A DNA stretch of 64,000 nucleotides from Sphingopyxis sp. RIFCSPHIGHO2_12_FULL_65_19 (GCF_001830555.1 NZ_MIAM01000049.1:153997-217996), one strand, 5' to 3'; counted from the stretch's first letter, positions 39,772 to 49,643 are shown. The notes: a model not told the origin generated them from the sequence alone. Made by a program: numbers and translations.

Positions 39772-42248
39772 TGGAACACACACCCCTCAAGGCCAAGGCC
39801 GACACGCGCGAGCATCTGGTCGTGATCGGCAACGGCATGGCCGGCTGCCGCGCGGTCGAGGAACTGCTCGCGCGCGACGCCGACCGGTATCGCGTGACAA
39901 TTTTTGGCGCCGAACCGCGAGTCAATTACAACCGCATCATGCTCTCGCCGGTGCTGGCGGGCGAAAAAAGCTTCGACGACATCGTGATCAACGATGCCGA
40001 CTGGTATGCCGCGAACGGCATCGCACTGGTCGCGGGCGATCCGGTCGCCGTGATCGACCGGGCGGCGAAAACGGTAACGACGCGCGGCGGCACTACCGAA
40101 TGCTATGACCGCCTGCTGATCGCGACCGGCTCCGACCCCTTCATCATCCCGGTGCCGGGCAAGGATTTGCCCGGGGTGATCGCGTTCCGCGACATGGACG
40201 ATGTCGACACGATGCTCGCGGCGGCCGATGCTGGCGGCGACGCAGTGGTCATCGGCGGCGGCCTGCTCGGGCTCGAGGCCGCGCACGGGCTTTCGCTGCG
40301 CGGCATGAAGGTCACCGTCATCCACCTGATGCCGACGCTGATGGAACGCCAGCTCGACGAAGCTGCGGGCTGGCTCCTGAAAAACGCGCTCGAAGCGCGC
40401 GGTCAGACCATTCTGACCGGCGCCGACACCGCCGAGATCGTCGGCGACGGCAAGGTCGAAGGGGTGAAGCTGAAAGACGGAACGCTGATCCCCGCCAGTC
40501 TGGTCGTCATGGCGGTCGGCATCCGCCCCTCGGTGGCGCTCGCCCGCGACGCGGGCCTTGCGGTCGGGCGCGGCATTCAGGTCGACGACCATATGGTCAC
40601 GAGCGATCCCGCCGTGCTCGCGGTCGGCGAATGCGTCGAACATGACGGACAGGTCTATGGCCTCGTTGCGCCCTTGTGGGACATGTGCCGCAGCCTCGCC
40701 GACGGGCTGGTCGAGAAGCCCAGCGGCTATCGCGGCTCGGTGACCTCGACCAAGCTCAAGGTGTCGGGGATCGACGTGTTTTCGGCGGGCGACTTTTCGG
40801 GTGGCGATGGGTGCGAAGACATCGTTCTCCGCGACGCCAGCCGCGGCGTCTACAAGCGGGTGATCGTCAAGGACGACCGCATCGTCGGCGCCGTGCTCTA
40901 TGGCGATACCGCCGACGGCAGCTGGTATTTCGACCTCCTCAAGAAGCAGGAGGATGTCTCCGATCTCCGCGACCTCCTGATCTTTGGCCAGTCCTTCGCC
41001 TCGGGAGGAGGCGCCGCGGACCCTAAGGCGGCCGTTGCGGCGCTCTCGGACGATGCCGAGATTTGCGGCTGCAACGGCGTTACCAAGGGCCAGGTCGTCG
41101 CGTGCATCGCCAAGGGGGCGCGCAGCCTCGACGCGGTGCGCGGAACCTGCAAGGCGTCGGCGAGCTGCGGCAGCTGCACCGGCCTCGTCGAAAATCTGCT
41201 CGCGCTCACCTTGGGCGACGAGGTGCAGGCCGGACCCAAGACGATGTGCAAATGCACCAGCTTCGGCCACGACGACGTCCGCCGCGAAGTCGTCGCGCAG
41301 GACATGCGCTCGATCCCCGAGGTGATGCAGAAACTGCACTGGACCACCCCCGACGGCTGCTCATCATGCCGCCCGGCGCTCAATTATTATCTGCTCTGCG
41401 CGCTCCCCGGCGACGATGTCGACGACCAGCAGAGCCGCTTCGTCAACGAACGCCTCCACGCGAATATCCAGAAGGACGGGACCTATTCGGTCGTCCCGCG
41501 CATGTGGGGCGGGCTCACCAACCCCACCGAGTTGCGCGCGATCGCCGATGTCGTCGAGAAATATGATGCGCCGATGGTAAAGGTGACCGGCGGCCAGCGG
41601 CTCGACATCTTCGGGATCAAGAAGGAGGATCTGCCCGCGGTGTGGGCCGACCTCAACGCCGCCGGGATGGTGTCGGGCCACGCCTATGGCAAGGCGCTGC
41701 GCACCGTAAAGACGTGCGTCGGGTCCGAATGGTGCCGCTTCGGCACGCAGGATTCGACCGGGCTCGGCGTCAAGATCGAGCGGATGAGCTGGGGCAGCTG
41801 GATGCCGCACAAGTTCAAGATCGCGGTGTCGGGCTGTCCGCGCAACTGCGCCGAGGCGACGATCAAGGACTTCGGCATCGTCTGCGTCGACAGCGGATAC
41901 GAGCTGCATGTCGGCGGCAATGGGGGCATTCACGTCCGCGTCACCGACCTGCTCTGCAAGGTCGCGACCGAGCAGGAGGCGATGGATTATTGCGCTGCCT
42001 TCATCCAGCTTTACCGCGAAGAGGCCCGCTATCTCGAGCGTACCGCGCCGTGGATCGAGCGCGTCGGGGTCGAGCAGATCAAGGCGCGGATCGTCGACGA
42101 CGCAGCGGGCCGCGAGGCGCTGCGCGCGCGCTTCCTCTATGCCCAAAGCTTCTCGCAGGACGATCCCTGGGCGCAGCGCGCCGAGGGCGCCGAGCGTGAA
42201 CATCATGCGCCAATGGCGCGCTTCACCCCGCAGGAGGAAATGGCATGA
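39771..42248 (+). CDS. nirB: Assimilatory nitrite reductase, large subunit
   Basis: The 825-residue product starts at an ATG overlapping the porin TGA. Domains in order: FAD/NAD-binding (VVIGNGMAGCRAVEELL; VVIGGGLLGLEAAHGL), a BFD-like [2Fe-2S] region (EICGCNGVTKGQVVACIAKG ... CKASASCGSCTGLV), a further Cys-rich segment, then sulfite/nitrite-reductase ferredoxin-like and siroheme domains. Siroheme and [4Fe-4S] ligands are seen in KTCVGSEWCRFG and VSGCPRNCAEA. It reduces nitrite to ammonium with NAD(P)H. It overlaps nirD by four bases. Confidence 0.95.
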   Translation: MEHTPLKAKADTREHLVVIGNGMAGCRAVEELLARDADRYRVTIFGAEPRVNYNRIMLSPVLAGEKSFDDIVINDADWYAANGIALVAGDPVAVIDRAAKTVTTRGGTTECYDRLLIATGSDPFIIPVPGKDLPGVIAFRDMDDVDTMLAAADAGGDAVVIGGGLLGLEAAHGLSLRGMKVTVIHLMPTLMERQLDEAAGWLLKNALEARGQTILTGADTAEIVGDGKVEGVKLKDGTLIPASLVVMAVGIRPSVALARDAGLAVGRGIQVDDHMVTSDPAVLAVGECVEHDGQVYGLVAPLWDMCRSLADGLVEKPSGYRGSVTSTKLKVSGIDVFSAGDFSGGDGCEDIVLRDASRGVYKRVIVKDDRIVGAVLYGDTADGSWYFDLLKKQEDVSDLRDLLIFGQSFASGGGAADPKAAVAALSDDAEICGCNGVTKGQVVACIAKGARSLDAVRGTCKASASCGSCTGLVENLLALTLGDEVQAGPKTMCKCTSFGHDDVRREVVAQDMRSIPEVMQKLHWTTPDGCSSCRPALNYYLLCALPGDDVDDQQSRFVNERLHANIQKDGTYSVVPRMWGGLTNPTELRAIADVVEKYDAPMVKVTGGQRLDIFGIKKEDLPAVWADLNAAGMVSGHAYGKALRTVKTCVGSEWCRFGTQDSTGLGVKIERMSWGSWMPHKFKIAVSGCPRNCAEATIKDFGIVCVDSGYELHVGGNGGIHVRVTDLLCKVATEQEAMDYCAAFIQLYREEARYLERTAPWIERVGVEQIKARIVDDAAGREALRARFLYAQSFSQDDPWAQRAEGAEREHHAPMARFTPQEEMA

Positions 42249-42583
42249 CCGGCGACTGGCTCGACATTGGCTGGGTCGATGAAATCCCCGTTCGCGGGAG
42301 CCGCACCGTGCAAGTGGCGGGCGGCGACGATATCGCGGTCTTCCGCACCGCGGAGGGCAAGGTGTTCGCCCTCCTCGACCGCTGCCCACACAAGCATGGG
42401 CGCCTGAGCCAGGGGATTGTCTATGGCGGGGCGGTCGCCTGCCCGCTGCACAATTGGCGGATCAGCCTGTCGACCGGCGAGGCGCTCGGCGACGACAAGG
42501 GCTGCACCCCGACGGTGCCGGTCAAAATCGACGCCGGCCGTGTCCTCATCTGCCGCGCGAGCACGCTGAAGGCCGCGGCCTGA
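42245..42583 (+). CDS. nirD: Nitrite reductase small subunit, Rieske-type
   Basis: The 112-residue product is a single Rieske-like domain with both cluster motifs, RCPHKHG and CPLHNW, providing two Cys and two His. It partners NirB in the cytoplasm. ATGA overlap with nirB and an overlap of TGA/ATG with nasA show tight translational coupling. Confidence 0.93.
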   Translation: MTGDWLDIGWVDEIPVRGSRTVQVAGGDDIAVFRTAEGKVFALLDRCPHKHGRLSQGIVYGGAVACPLHNWRISLSTGEALGDDKGCTPTVPVKIDAGRVLICRASTLKAAA

Positions 42584-45180
42584 TGGCCGAGGCGGTCCGC
42601 ACCACCTGCGCCTATTGCGGCGTCGGCTGCGGCATAAGCGCGACGGTAACCGCCGAGCGCGAGGTTCGGATTGAAGGCGACCCAGACCATCCCGCCAACC
42701 GCGGCAAGCTATGCTCAAAGGGCACGCATCTCGGCGAAACTGTGGGACTTGAGGGGCGTCTCCTCCACCCCATGATCGGCAAGAAACGCGCAAGCTGGGA
42801 CAAGGCGCTCGACCTCGTCGCAAAGCGCTTCAAGGAAACGATCGCGCGCCACGGCCCGGGCAGCGTCGCTTTTTACGTCTCGGGCCAATTGCTGACCGAA
42901 GATTACTACGTCGCGAACAAGCTGATGAAGGGCTTCATCGGCACCGCGAACATCGACACCAATTCACGCCTGTGCATGTCGAGCGCGGTCGCAGGCCACA
43001 TGCGCGCGTTCGGCGAAGACATCGTTCCCGCGACCTATGACGATCTCGATGCCGCCGACCTGATCGTCCTCGTCGGCAGCAACACCGCATGGTGCCACCC
43101 GATCGTCTATCAGCGCATCCGCGCGCGCTGCGAGGGGGGCGCTAAACTGGTCGTCATCGATCCGCGCCGCACCGAAACCGCCGAGGAAGCCGACCTGCAC
43201 CTCGCGATCCGCCCCGGCAGCGACGTCGCGCTGATGAACGGCCTGCTCCAGCATTGCCACGAGGCGGGCGTCGTCGATGAAACATACCTCGCCGCGCACG
43301 TCGCGGTGCCCGCGGATTTCTGGGACCAGCTTGGAGAGGGGAACGACCTGTGGTCGGTGGCACGGACATGCGAAGTGCCGGCTGCCGACCTCAGGCGTTT
43401 CTACGAGCTGTTTGCCGCGACGCCGCGCACGGTCACGATGTTCAGCCAGGGAATCAACCAGTCGACGTCGGGGACCGACCAGGTCAACGCGATCACTAAC
43501 CTCCACCTCGCCACCGGCCGCATCGGCAAACCCGGCGCGGCGCCTTTCTCGATCACCGGCCAGCCCAATGCGATGGGCGGTCGCGAAGTCGGCGGGCTCT
43601 CCTCGACCCTCGCCGCGCATATGGATTTCGCGCCCGAGAACCGCGACCGCGTCCAGCGTTTCTGGGCCGCGCCTGCGATCGCCGAAAAGCCCGGCCTGAA
43701 GGCGGTCGATATGTTCCGCGCAATCGGCGAAGGTCGGATCAAGGCGCTGTGGGTGATGGCGACCAACCCCGCCGTGTCGATGCCCGACGCCAATCGCGTC
43801 CGCGAGGCGCTCGCCACCTGCCCTTTCGTCGTCGTCAGCGACGTCATCGAACAGACCGACACCGGCGCCTTCGCGCATGTCCGTCTGCCCGCGGCCGCAT
43901 GGGGTGAAAAGGACGGCACCGTCACCAACAGCGACCGGACGATAAGCCGTCAGCGCGCGCTGTTCCCGCTGCCGGGCGAAGCGATGCCTGACTGGTGGAT
44001 CGTCAAGGAGGTCGCGCGGCGCATGGGCTGGAAAAACGCCTTCGCCTATGACCGGCCCGCCGATATCTGGCGCGAGCATTGCCGCCTGTCGACCTATGAC
44101 AATGACGGCAGCCGCCTGTTCGCGCTGCCCGGCGCGGCGCCGGGCGGCAACGCCCCCTACAACGACATGCAGCCGTTCCGCTGGGGCGGCGATCAGATTT
44201 TTGCCGACGGATATTTCCCCACCGACGATGGGCGCGCGCGGCTCGTTCCGGTTGCGCAAAAGCCCCTGCCCGCGCCGCTCGAAAAATGGCCGCTGACGCT
44301 CAACACCGGCCGCTACCGCGACCAATGGCACAGCATGACGCGCACCGGCCTCTCGCCCAAGCTTGCGCGCCACCGCGAGGAGCCGCTCGTCGAGGTGCAT
44401 CCCGACGATGGCGAGCGCCTCGGCCTCATCGACGGCGGCCTCGCTCGCGTCGACACGCCGCAGGGTGACAGCATATATCGCGTTCAATTCAGCGCTGGAC
44501 AGCGCCCCGGCGAACTCTTCGTCCCGATCCACTGGACCGACCGCACCAGCAGCGGCGGCCGCACCGGCCTGCTCTCGCGGCCGCTCGTCGACCCCGTCTC
44601 GGGCCAGCCGGGTTTCAAGCGAACCCCTGCCTCGATCGTGGCGGTCGCGACGAAATGGCGCGGCTTCCTGCTGCTGGCGCACGAACTCGACGCGCCGCCG
44701 AAATGCCTGTGGGCGACGCGCATCGCCGTCCCGTCGGGCACGCTATGGGAACTCGCCGGCAACGGCGACCTGAAGTCTATCGAAGCGCTGCTCCCGCGCG
44801 GTGAGCGGATCGACGCACAGGACGCCGCGCGCGGGACGCGCCGCGTCGCCATCGTCGCCGACGGCCGCCTCGCCGCTGCGCTGTTCATCACAGAAAGCGG
44901 TGAGCTGCCCCCGCGCGACTGGCTGATCGCGCAGCTTGCCGCACCCGAAGTCGCCCCGACGCTGCTAGCCGGTCGTGCACCCGGCGCTCCGGCCGACCGC
45001 GGCCCGATCATCTGCATCTGTTTCGACATCGGCCTGAAGACGATCGCCGCGGCGATCCGCGACCAGCAACTCGCCGACGTTGCCGCGATCGGCGCAGCGA
45101 TCGGGGCCGGCACCAATTGCGGGTCGTGCCGTCCGGCACTTGCAAGAATATTGGCCGAGGAGACAAGCGATGCAGCGTGA
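42583..45180 (+). CDS. nasA: Assimilatory nitrate reductase, molybdopterin catalytic subunit
   Basis: The ATG at 42583 overlaps the nirD stop; the ORF-track start lies inside nirD. The 865-residue product has an N-terminal [4Fe-4S] motif TCAYCGVGCGISATV with a fourth Cys in GKLCSKG, the bis-MGD molybdopterin domains (LCMSSAVAGHMRAFGED; QPNAMGGREVGGLSSTL), a dinucleotide-binding C-terminal domain (PLTLNTGRYRDQWHSMTRTG), and a final BFD-like [2Fe-2S] domain (ICICFDIGLKTI ... GTNCGSCRPALARIL). It reduces nitrate to nitrite in the cytoplasm. Confidence 0.95.
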   Translation: MAEAVRTTCAYCGVGCGISATVTAEREVRIEGDPDHPANRGKLCSKGTHLGETVGLEGRLLHPMIGKKRASWDKALDLVAKRFKETIARHGPGSVAFYVSGQLLTEDYYVANKLMKGFIGTANIDTNSRLCMSSAVAGHMRAFGEDIVPATYDDLDAADLIVLVGSNTAWCHPIVYQRIRARCEGGAKLVVIDPRRTETAEEADLHLAIRPGSDVALMNGLLQHCHEAGVVDETYLAAHVAVPADFWDQLGEGNDLWSVARTCEVPAADLRRFYELFAATPRTVTMFSQGINQSTSGTDQVNAITNLHLATGRIGKPGAAPFSITGQPNAMGGREVGGLSSTLAAHMDFAPENRDRVQRFWAAPAIAEKPGLKAVDMFRAIGEGRIKALWVMATNPAVSMPDANRVREALATCPFVVVSDVIEQTDTGAFAHVRLPAAAWGEKDGTVTNSDRTISRQRALFPLPGEAMPDWWIVKEVARRMGWKNAFAYDRPADIWREHCRLSTYDNDGSRLFALPGAAPGGNAPYNDMQPFRWGGDQIFADGYFPTDDGRARLVPVAQKPLPAPLEKWPLTLNTGRYRDQWHSMTRTGLSPKLARHREEPLVEVHPDDGERLGLIDGGLARVDTPQGDSIYRVQFSAGQRPGELFVPIHWTDRTSSGGRTGLLSRPLVDPVSGQPGFKRTPASIVAVATKWRGFLLLAHELDAPPKCLWATRIAVPSGTLWELAGNGDLKSIEALLPRGERIDAQDAARGTRRVAIVADGRLAAALFITESGELPPRDWLIAQLAAPEVAPTLLAGRAPGAPADRGPIICICFDIGLKTIAAAIRDQQLADVAAIGAAIGAGTNCGSCRPALARILAEETSDAA

Positions 45181-45955
45181 CGATTTCGCCCCGGGGACTG
45201 TGTGGCTGGTCGGCGCGGGCCCCGGTGATCCGGACCTGCTGACCATGAAGGCAGTGAAGCTGATCGCGTGCGCCGACATCGTCTTTCACGATGCGCTTGT
45301 AGGAGCCGGCATCCTGAGCCTTATCCCTTCCAAGACCGATGCGGTGAGCGTCGGCAAACGATCGGGGCGGCATTCCAAAGACCAGCGGACGATCGATGCG
45401 ATGCTCGTCGAGGCGGCGGCGGCCGGCAAAAGGGTCGTTCGTCTCAAGGGAGGCGACCCTTCCATCTTCGGCCGTTCGGCGGAAGAGCTTAGTGCGTTGC
45501 GCGAAGCTGGATATCCGGTCTCCATCTGCCCGGGCATCACAACCGCGTGCGCCGCCGCCGCTTCGGCCGGAATATCGCTCACGCTTCGCGGCGTCGCCCG
45601 CGATGTCCGCTTCGTCACCGCGCACAGCAAGCGCGGTGCAGCGCTCGATGTCGATTGGAATTCCCTTGCAGGCGGTGGATCGACCTTGGCGTTTTACATG
45701 GGACGCGAGGCCGCCGGAGATATCATGCGGGGCCTCATGCGTGCAGGGATGGTCGGCGACACGTCCGTGATGATTGCATGTCATGTCAGCGGTCCCGGCG
45801 AACAGCGCCTCACAACACGCCTCGACCTGCTCGAACTGGCGACCCGATCATTCGCCGCTGACGCACCCACTCTGATCGTCGTCGGGGCGGCGGTGACTCA
45901 AGCTGATGTCGCACGTGCCGGATTGACGAATGTCGCGCGGTCGACCCATGGGTAA
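45170..45955 (+). CDS. cobA: Uroporphyrinogen-III C-methyltransferase (SUMT)
   Basis: The 261-residue product starts at ATG 45170, inside the last codons of nasA. SUMT motifs are present: VWLVGAGPGDPDLLTMKAVKLI, VSVGKRSGRHSKDQ, VVRLKGGDPSIFGRSAEE and the SAM-site PGITTACAAAAS. It makes precorrin-2, the siroheme precursor NirB needs. The dehydrogenase/ferrochelatase half of CysG is not fused here, so that step must be encoded elsewhere. It overlaps the moeA-like gene by eight bases. Confidence 0.92.
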   Translation: MQRDDFAPGTVWLVGAGPGDPDLLTMKAVKLIACADIVFHDALVGAGILSLIPSKTDAVSVGKRSGRHSKDQRTIDAMLVEAAAAGKRVVRLKGGDPSIFGRSAEELSALREAGYPVSICPGITTACAAAASAGISLTLRGVARDVRFVTAHSKRGAALDVDWNSLAGGGSTLAFYMGREAAGDIMRGLMRAGMVGDTSVMIACHVSGPGEQRLTTRLDLLELATRSFAADAPTLIVVGAAVTQADVARAGLTNVARSTHG

Positions 45956-47174
45956 GCTGAGTGAAATCACCGCAGCGTGCGCAGCCTCGATCGATTTCGA
46001 TTCAGCACTAGCCGTACTTGCTTCCGGTGCAAGGCCGCTTGACCCGGTAGCCGTGCCGCTCTCTGACGCGGGCGGTCGCCATCTGGCGGCGCCAATTCAC
46101 GCCCTCCTCGACTCTCCGCGGCACGCCTGCGCCGCGATGGACGGCTATGCCGTGCGCGATTGTGACCTTTCCAGAGGCGCCGCGACGTTCCGTTCGATCG
46201 GCATCAGATATGCTGGCAGCCACGACGCAGGGGAAATCGGACCGGGCGAGACGATGCGCGTGATGACGGGCGCTCCTGTGCCCCGCGCCGCCGATCGCGT
46301 CGTCATGATCGAATATTGCCGCCAAAGCGAAGGCGACGTCAGGATCGATAATCCGCCGTTCGGGAAACCGCACATTCGGCGGCGGGGGTCGGATTTTGCG
46401 TTGGGTCAGCTTCTGATTCCCGAGGGCACGAAAGTTACGCCGGCGGTGGCTATATCAGCGGCGGCCGCCGACCATCACGAACTGCTCGTATCGCCGCGCC
46501 CGCGCATTCAGCTCCTCGCGACGGGCGACGAGATCGTCGCGCCGGGCTCCGCAGCGGGCGGCGCATCCGTTATTCCGGACAGCCTGAGCGCAGCGATTGA
46601 GCTGCTCTGTCATTCCGCAGGAGCGACGGTGGTGTCGAGGGTCAGGCTCCCCGACGACCCGGACATGATCGCGCGCGCAATGGAATCGGCATCGGCCGAC
46701 ATCATCGTCGTCCTCGGCGGCGCATCGCGCGGCGATCGGGACCATGGCCGCGCCGCATTCGCTCCGCTCGGCCTGGAAATCGCTTTCGCCGACGTCGCCA
46801 TGAAACCCGGCAAGCCGGTCTGGTACGGAAAAGCCGGAGCGCGGCATATTCTCGGGCTCCCGGGAAATCCCACTGCGGCGCTGACGACGGCCCGCCTTTT
46901 CCTTTCACCTCTCATCACCTGTCTTCTGGGCGGGGATGTTGCAGACGCCTTGCCTTGGCAGCTGCTCCCGGCCCTCGGGCACATCGAAGCCAATGGGCCG
47001 CGCGAGGCTTTCCTGTGTGCGGCGACATCCTTCAGAGGGGTCGAAGTCAGCGATCGACAGGAAGCATCGGGCCAAGCGCGGCTTGCTGAGACCAATGCGC
47101 TGGTGCGGCGACCGGCCAACGCGCCGCCGGTCCTTCCCGGCATGCCCGTGCCGACGCTGCCGCTATGCTGCTAG
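45948..47174 (+). CDS. moeA: MoeA-like molybdopterin molybdotransferase
   Basis: The start was set at ATG 45948 (MGKLSEITAACAASIDFDSAL), seven codons after the alternative in the track. The 408-residue product has MoeA motifs: AAMDGYAVRD, VMTGAPVPRAADRVVMIEY, LLATGDEIVAPG, GGASRGDRDH (usually GGxSxGDYD) and the C-terminal ILGLPGNPTAA. It inserts molybdate into molybdopterin, which nitrate reductase requires. A copy in the nas operon would raise cofactor supply on induction; whether it is the only copy in the genome cannot be judged. Confidence 0.88.
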   Translation: MGKLSEITAACAASIDFDSALAVLASGARPLDPVAVPLSDAGGRHLAAPIHALLDSPRHACAAMDGYAVRDCDLSRGAATFRSIGIRYAGSHDAGEIGPGETMRVMTGAPVPRAADRVVMIEYCRQSEGDVRIDNPPFGKPHIRRRGSDFALGQLLIPEGTKVTPAVAISAAAADHHELLVSPRPRIQLLATGDEIVAPGSAAGGASVIPDSLSAAIELLCHSAGATVVSRVRLPDDPDMIARAMESASADIIVVLGGASRGDRDHGRAAFAPLGLEIAFADVAMKPGKPVWYGKAGARHILGLPGNPTAALTTARLFLSPLITCLLGGDVADALPWQLLPALGHIEANGPREAFLCAATSFRGVEVSDRQEASGQARLAETNALVRRPANAPPVLPGMPVPTLPLCC

Positions 47175-47656
47175 GTCTCTTGGTCCGACAGCTCGCAAAA
47201 CCTTCGGCGCGCGACGCCGGGCCGCGTATCCCTGTTGCACGAACGCATCCTGAGGCACCGAATGCGGTCCTGCGTGCCATCACAGAGACAATCGCGAAGC
47301 ATGGCCCGGAAGCGCTGACGCATTCTGAAAAGCTCATCTGGAACACCGCCGTCGTGATCTCCTTCATGACCGGAGATTGCAGGATTGCTGTGCCGTCCGA
47401 TGCAAGGGTTCTAAGTTGGGGCGCAGCCCGGGCCGGGTTCAACGAAATGGGCTTCCCCGCGCTGGCCGAGTTGGTCAGGCTGTTCGTGCTCGAACTCGCG
47501 TACCGCGCGGACCTCAACGTTCAGAACGGGACGGCAAACTCTGCCTCGCTCCTCCGCATCGCAGTATTGAAACAGAGTTTTCAAGCGAGCGAAGGTGACA
47601 TCGACTTTCCACGGGAGGTCGAGCAGTTGATTTGCCGCGTTTATGAGTGGGCTTGA
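47165..47656 (+). CDS. Hypothetical protein at the end of the nitrate operon
   Basis: An ATG ten bases inside the moeA end begins a 163-residue product, so it is very likely co-translated with moeA. It is predicted soluble, with mixed helical sequence (LTHSEKLIWNTAVVISFMTGDCRIAVPSDARVLSW ... FPALAELVRLFVLELAYRADL). No motif or family was recognised. A role in nitrate assimilation is suggested only by position. Confidence 0.65.
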   Translation: MLLGLLVRQLAKPSARDAGPRIPVARTHPEAPNAVLRAITETIAKHGPEALTHSEKLIWNTAVVISFMTGDCRIAVPSDARVLSWGAARAGFNEMGFPALAELVRLFVLELAYRADLNVQNGTANSASLLRIAVLKQSFQASEGDIDFPREVEQLICRVYEWA

Positions 47657-47785
47657 AAGAGGAAGAGCTCTGCTGGGTGGCAAGGGGTACGTAAGGTGAC
47701 CCCATTGCCCCGGTCAGGCAGAAACGCAAAAAGAACGCGATGCATCGCAGCGCCGGCTGCCGCTACAGCGTCAGTGGCTGGGCGC

Positions 47786-47843
47786 GACCTGCCCGTCGGC
47801 AGTCAGGCAAATATAAAGGAGCGGACGTTCGTTCTCTGCAGCG
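47786..47843 (+). repeat. Intergenic repeat, degenerate copy g
   Basis: It retains GCAGTCAGGCAAATATAAAG and AGCGGACGTTC, the middle and right end of the family, but has lost the TGGCCGAT left end. A second fragment lies upstream at about 47704-47736. Confidence 0.4.
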
Positions 47844-47856
47844 GGGCCAAAAAAAG

Positions 47857-47884
47857 CGCCCGCTCGGGTTGGTCCGAGCGGGCG
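47857..47884 (-). terminator. Orphan hairpin terminator oriented for the minus strand
   Basis: A perfect 11-bp inverted repeat, CGCCCGCTCGG and CCGAGCGGGCG, has a 6-base loop. On the minus strand it is followed by C and seven T, the form of a rho-independent terminator. No minus-strand gene lies immediately upstream, so the transcript it ends is unknown. Confidence 0.65.
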
Positions 47885-48049
47885 TGAGGTGGAGAATTCG
47901 CCCTCTTGCGAGGTCGAGCTCTCCTTCGGTCGCGCGGCGCTGGTAGGGCCCGGATCCAGGTTGCGATTGGATGGAGACGCCAAATCGGCGGCCGGCGCAT
48001 TGCCGCCCGGGCGATCAGCAGCTAGCTCTATGCAGACCAGCGGGGGCGG

Positions 48050-49500
48050 ATGGTGATGCGCAGATTTTTCGGACAGATTGCGGCAATTGCCTGCGTGATC
48101 GGCGTGGCCCATGCAGCGCCTGCCGAAGCGCAATCGGCCCAAGTTCAGGATGAAGCGCGTAAAGCCGATTTCGACAACCGCATGGCGGACATCAGGAGGC
48201 GGCAGAGTGCGCTTCCGTATAGCGACCAAGCCGCGCGCATCGCCCTGCTCACCGAGCGCGCCACGCTGATTGCCGAATATCATGGCGAAGACAGCGTTGC
48301 CCATGCCGATGCCCTCCAGCTGCTCGCTTTCGAATATTATTCGGAGAAGCGTTGGGCCGAGGATGCAGCACTTCGCACGCGGGCTCTCGATATTCGTCGC
48401 AAGCTCCAGGGCGATCGAGCGAGCGACACACTTTATGCCGTGCGTGCTCTCGCCCACTCGCTAGCGGAAAACGGCCGAAGACCTGAAGCCACCAAAATAT
48501 TGGCCGACGTTCTAGGAGCCTGGCAAGGCGGCGCCGACCTGCGCGACGCGGCCGAACGCACGGTGCCGCGCGGGCGCACCGTCGAGGGCAAGGCGCTCGG
48601 CATGGCCGCTGCCGCGCATGCGAAGCTCACGCTCGAAGGCGGCGATGCGGCCGCGGCGCTGGCGTCGGCGCGTATCGCTGCCGCCTCTTCCCTTGCCTAT
48701 CGGCGCGGCTTCGGGGTTGGTGTGCTCGACGAGCAGATGGTCGAACTCGCCGAGCGGGATCCCTCCTTTCACACCGGCGAAGAGACGTTCGCCGAATGGT
48801 CACGTCTCTACGCCGACGTGCTTTGGGAAGCTGATCAGGCGAGTCCATTGACCAAAGGTGATGCGCTCCTTGTCTTGCAAGACATTATGGCGGGCCGAAC
48901 TTCGCGGGCCCTGGCGCGATCGGCAGCGACGCGCGCGGCTGCCGCGTCGGGCGCTGCCGGACTTGCCGCAGAACGCGACGCCAAGGCTGCCGAACTCGGC
49001 GCGCTCTTCGCGAGGAGCGAGGGTATGAAAACCGGCAGCGATGCAGATCGTGCGCTCTGGCGAGATATCGGCACGGCCGATGCCGCGCTCGAGGCGATCG
49101 ACGCCCGGCTGACCGCTGCGACGCCGGGCTATTTCGAGCTGGTGAAGCCCGCCCTTGTTGACGAGGCTTCCGCCACGGCCATGCTCGCTGCCGACGAGGC
49201 CTTTTTGATGATCGTGCCCACGCCGCGCGGCACGCATAGTCTGGTCGTGACGCGCGAACGCATCGACTGGCACCGCTCCACCATGACCGAAGCGGAACTG
49301 GCAGGTCATGTCCGCCGCCTGCTCTGGGACGTCGGCGCGAATATCGACGTTACGCCTGAAGAAGATGAGCGATGGTCTGCTGAGGGCGAAGGCGACTTCC
49401 CGTTTGATCGCGGGACGGCCTTCCGCCTCTATGAGGAGCTGATAGCTCCCCTGAGCAAGGCGCTTGCCGGTAAGCGGCATCTCGCACCGTCCTTTTTTCA
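48050..49500 (+). pseudogene. TPR-CHAT protein truncated within the CHAT domain
   Basis: The reading frame runs 48050-49777 (575 codons), but family-like sequence stops near 49490. There is a signal peptide (MVMRRFFGQIAAIACVIGVAHAAPAEAQ), tetratricopeptide repeats at about residues 85-165 (LQLLAFEYYSEKRWAEDAALRTRALDIRRKL), a helical region, and the first half of a CHAT caspase-like domain (FLMIVPTPRGTHSLVVTRERIDWH ... LYEELIAPLSKALAGKRHL). The part with the catalytic His-Cys pair is absent; after HLA the frame runs through a repeat copy and antisense of the integrase gene. It is probably inactive as a protease, though a truncated protein could be made. Confidence 0.72.
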
Positions 49501-49552
49501 AGCTGCGCGATCAGGACTGCACATGCTTAGCAGGACTGCAATTGGCCGAAAG

Positions 49553-49600
49553 CTGACTGACAGCTTTTGGCGCCCAAACAAAGAGAGCGGGCGTTCCGCA
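49553..49600 (+). repeat. Intergenic repeat copy h
   Basis: It begins TTGGCCGAAAGCTGACTGACAG, then CTTTTGGCGCCCAAA and GAGCGGGCGTTCCG. It follows the point where the CHAT gene loses its homology, within about 60 bases. Confidence 0.65.
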
Positions 49601-49622
49601 GCAATTCGGAGCGCTCGCTCTC
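49583..49622. terminator. Long hairpin between the CHAT remnant and the integrase
   Basis: A 16-bp stem with two G-T wobbles joins GAGAGCGGGCGTTCCG and CGGAGCGCTCGCTCTC around CAGCAATT. It lies between convergent genes and may terminate both, although T-runs are weak. It overlaps the right end of repeat copy h. Confidence 0.55.
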
Positions 49623-49643
49623 TAGGATGTCGAGCATTGATCG

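Larger units (their letters stand above)
47657..48049. other. Gene-poor stretch with degenerate repeats and a minus-strand hairpin terminator
   Basis: About 390 bases without a convincing gene. There are two degenerate repeat fragments (near CGGTCAGGCAGAAACG at 47711 and GCAGTCAGGCAAATATAAAG with AGCGGACGTTC at 47800-47830), a strong hairpin at 47857-47884, and the likely promoter of the CHAT gene after about 47990. Short ORFs here are not supported. Confidence 0.55.

Noticed and set aside
42964-44682. 572-codon minus-strand ORF opposite nasA
   Set aside because: Antisense shadow with no recognisable domain; nasA has intact cofactor motifs.
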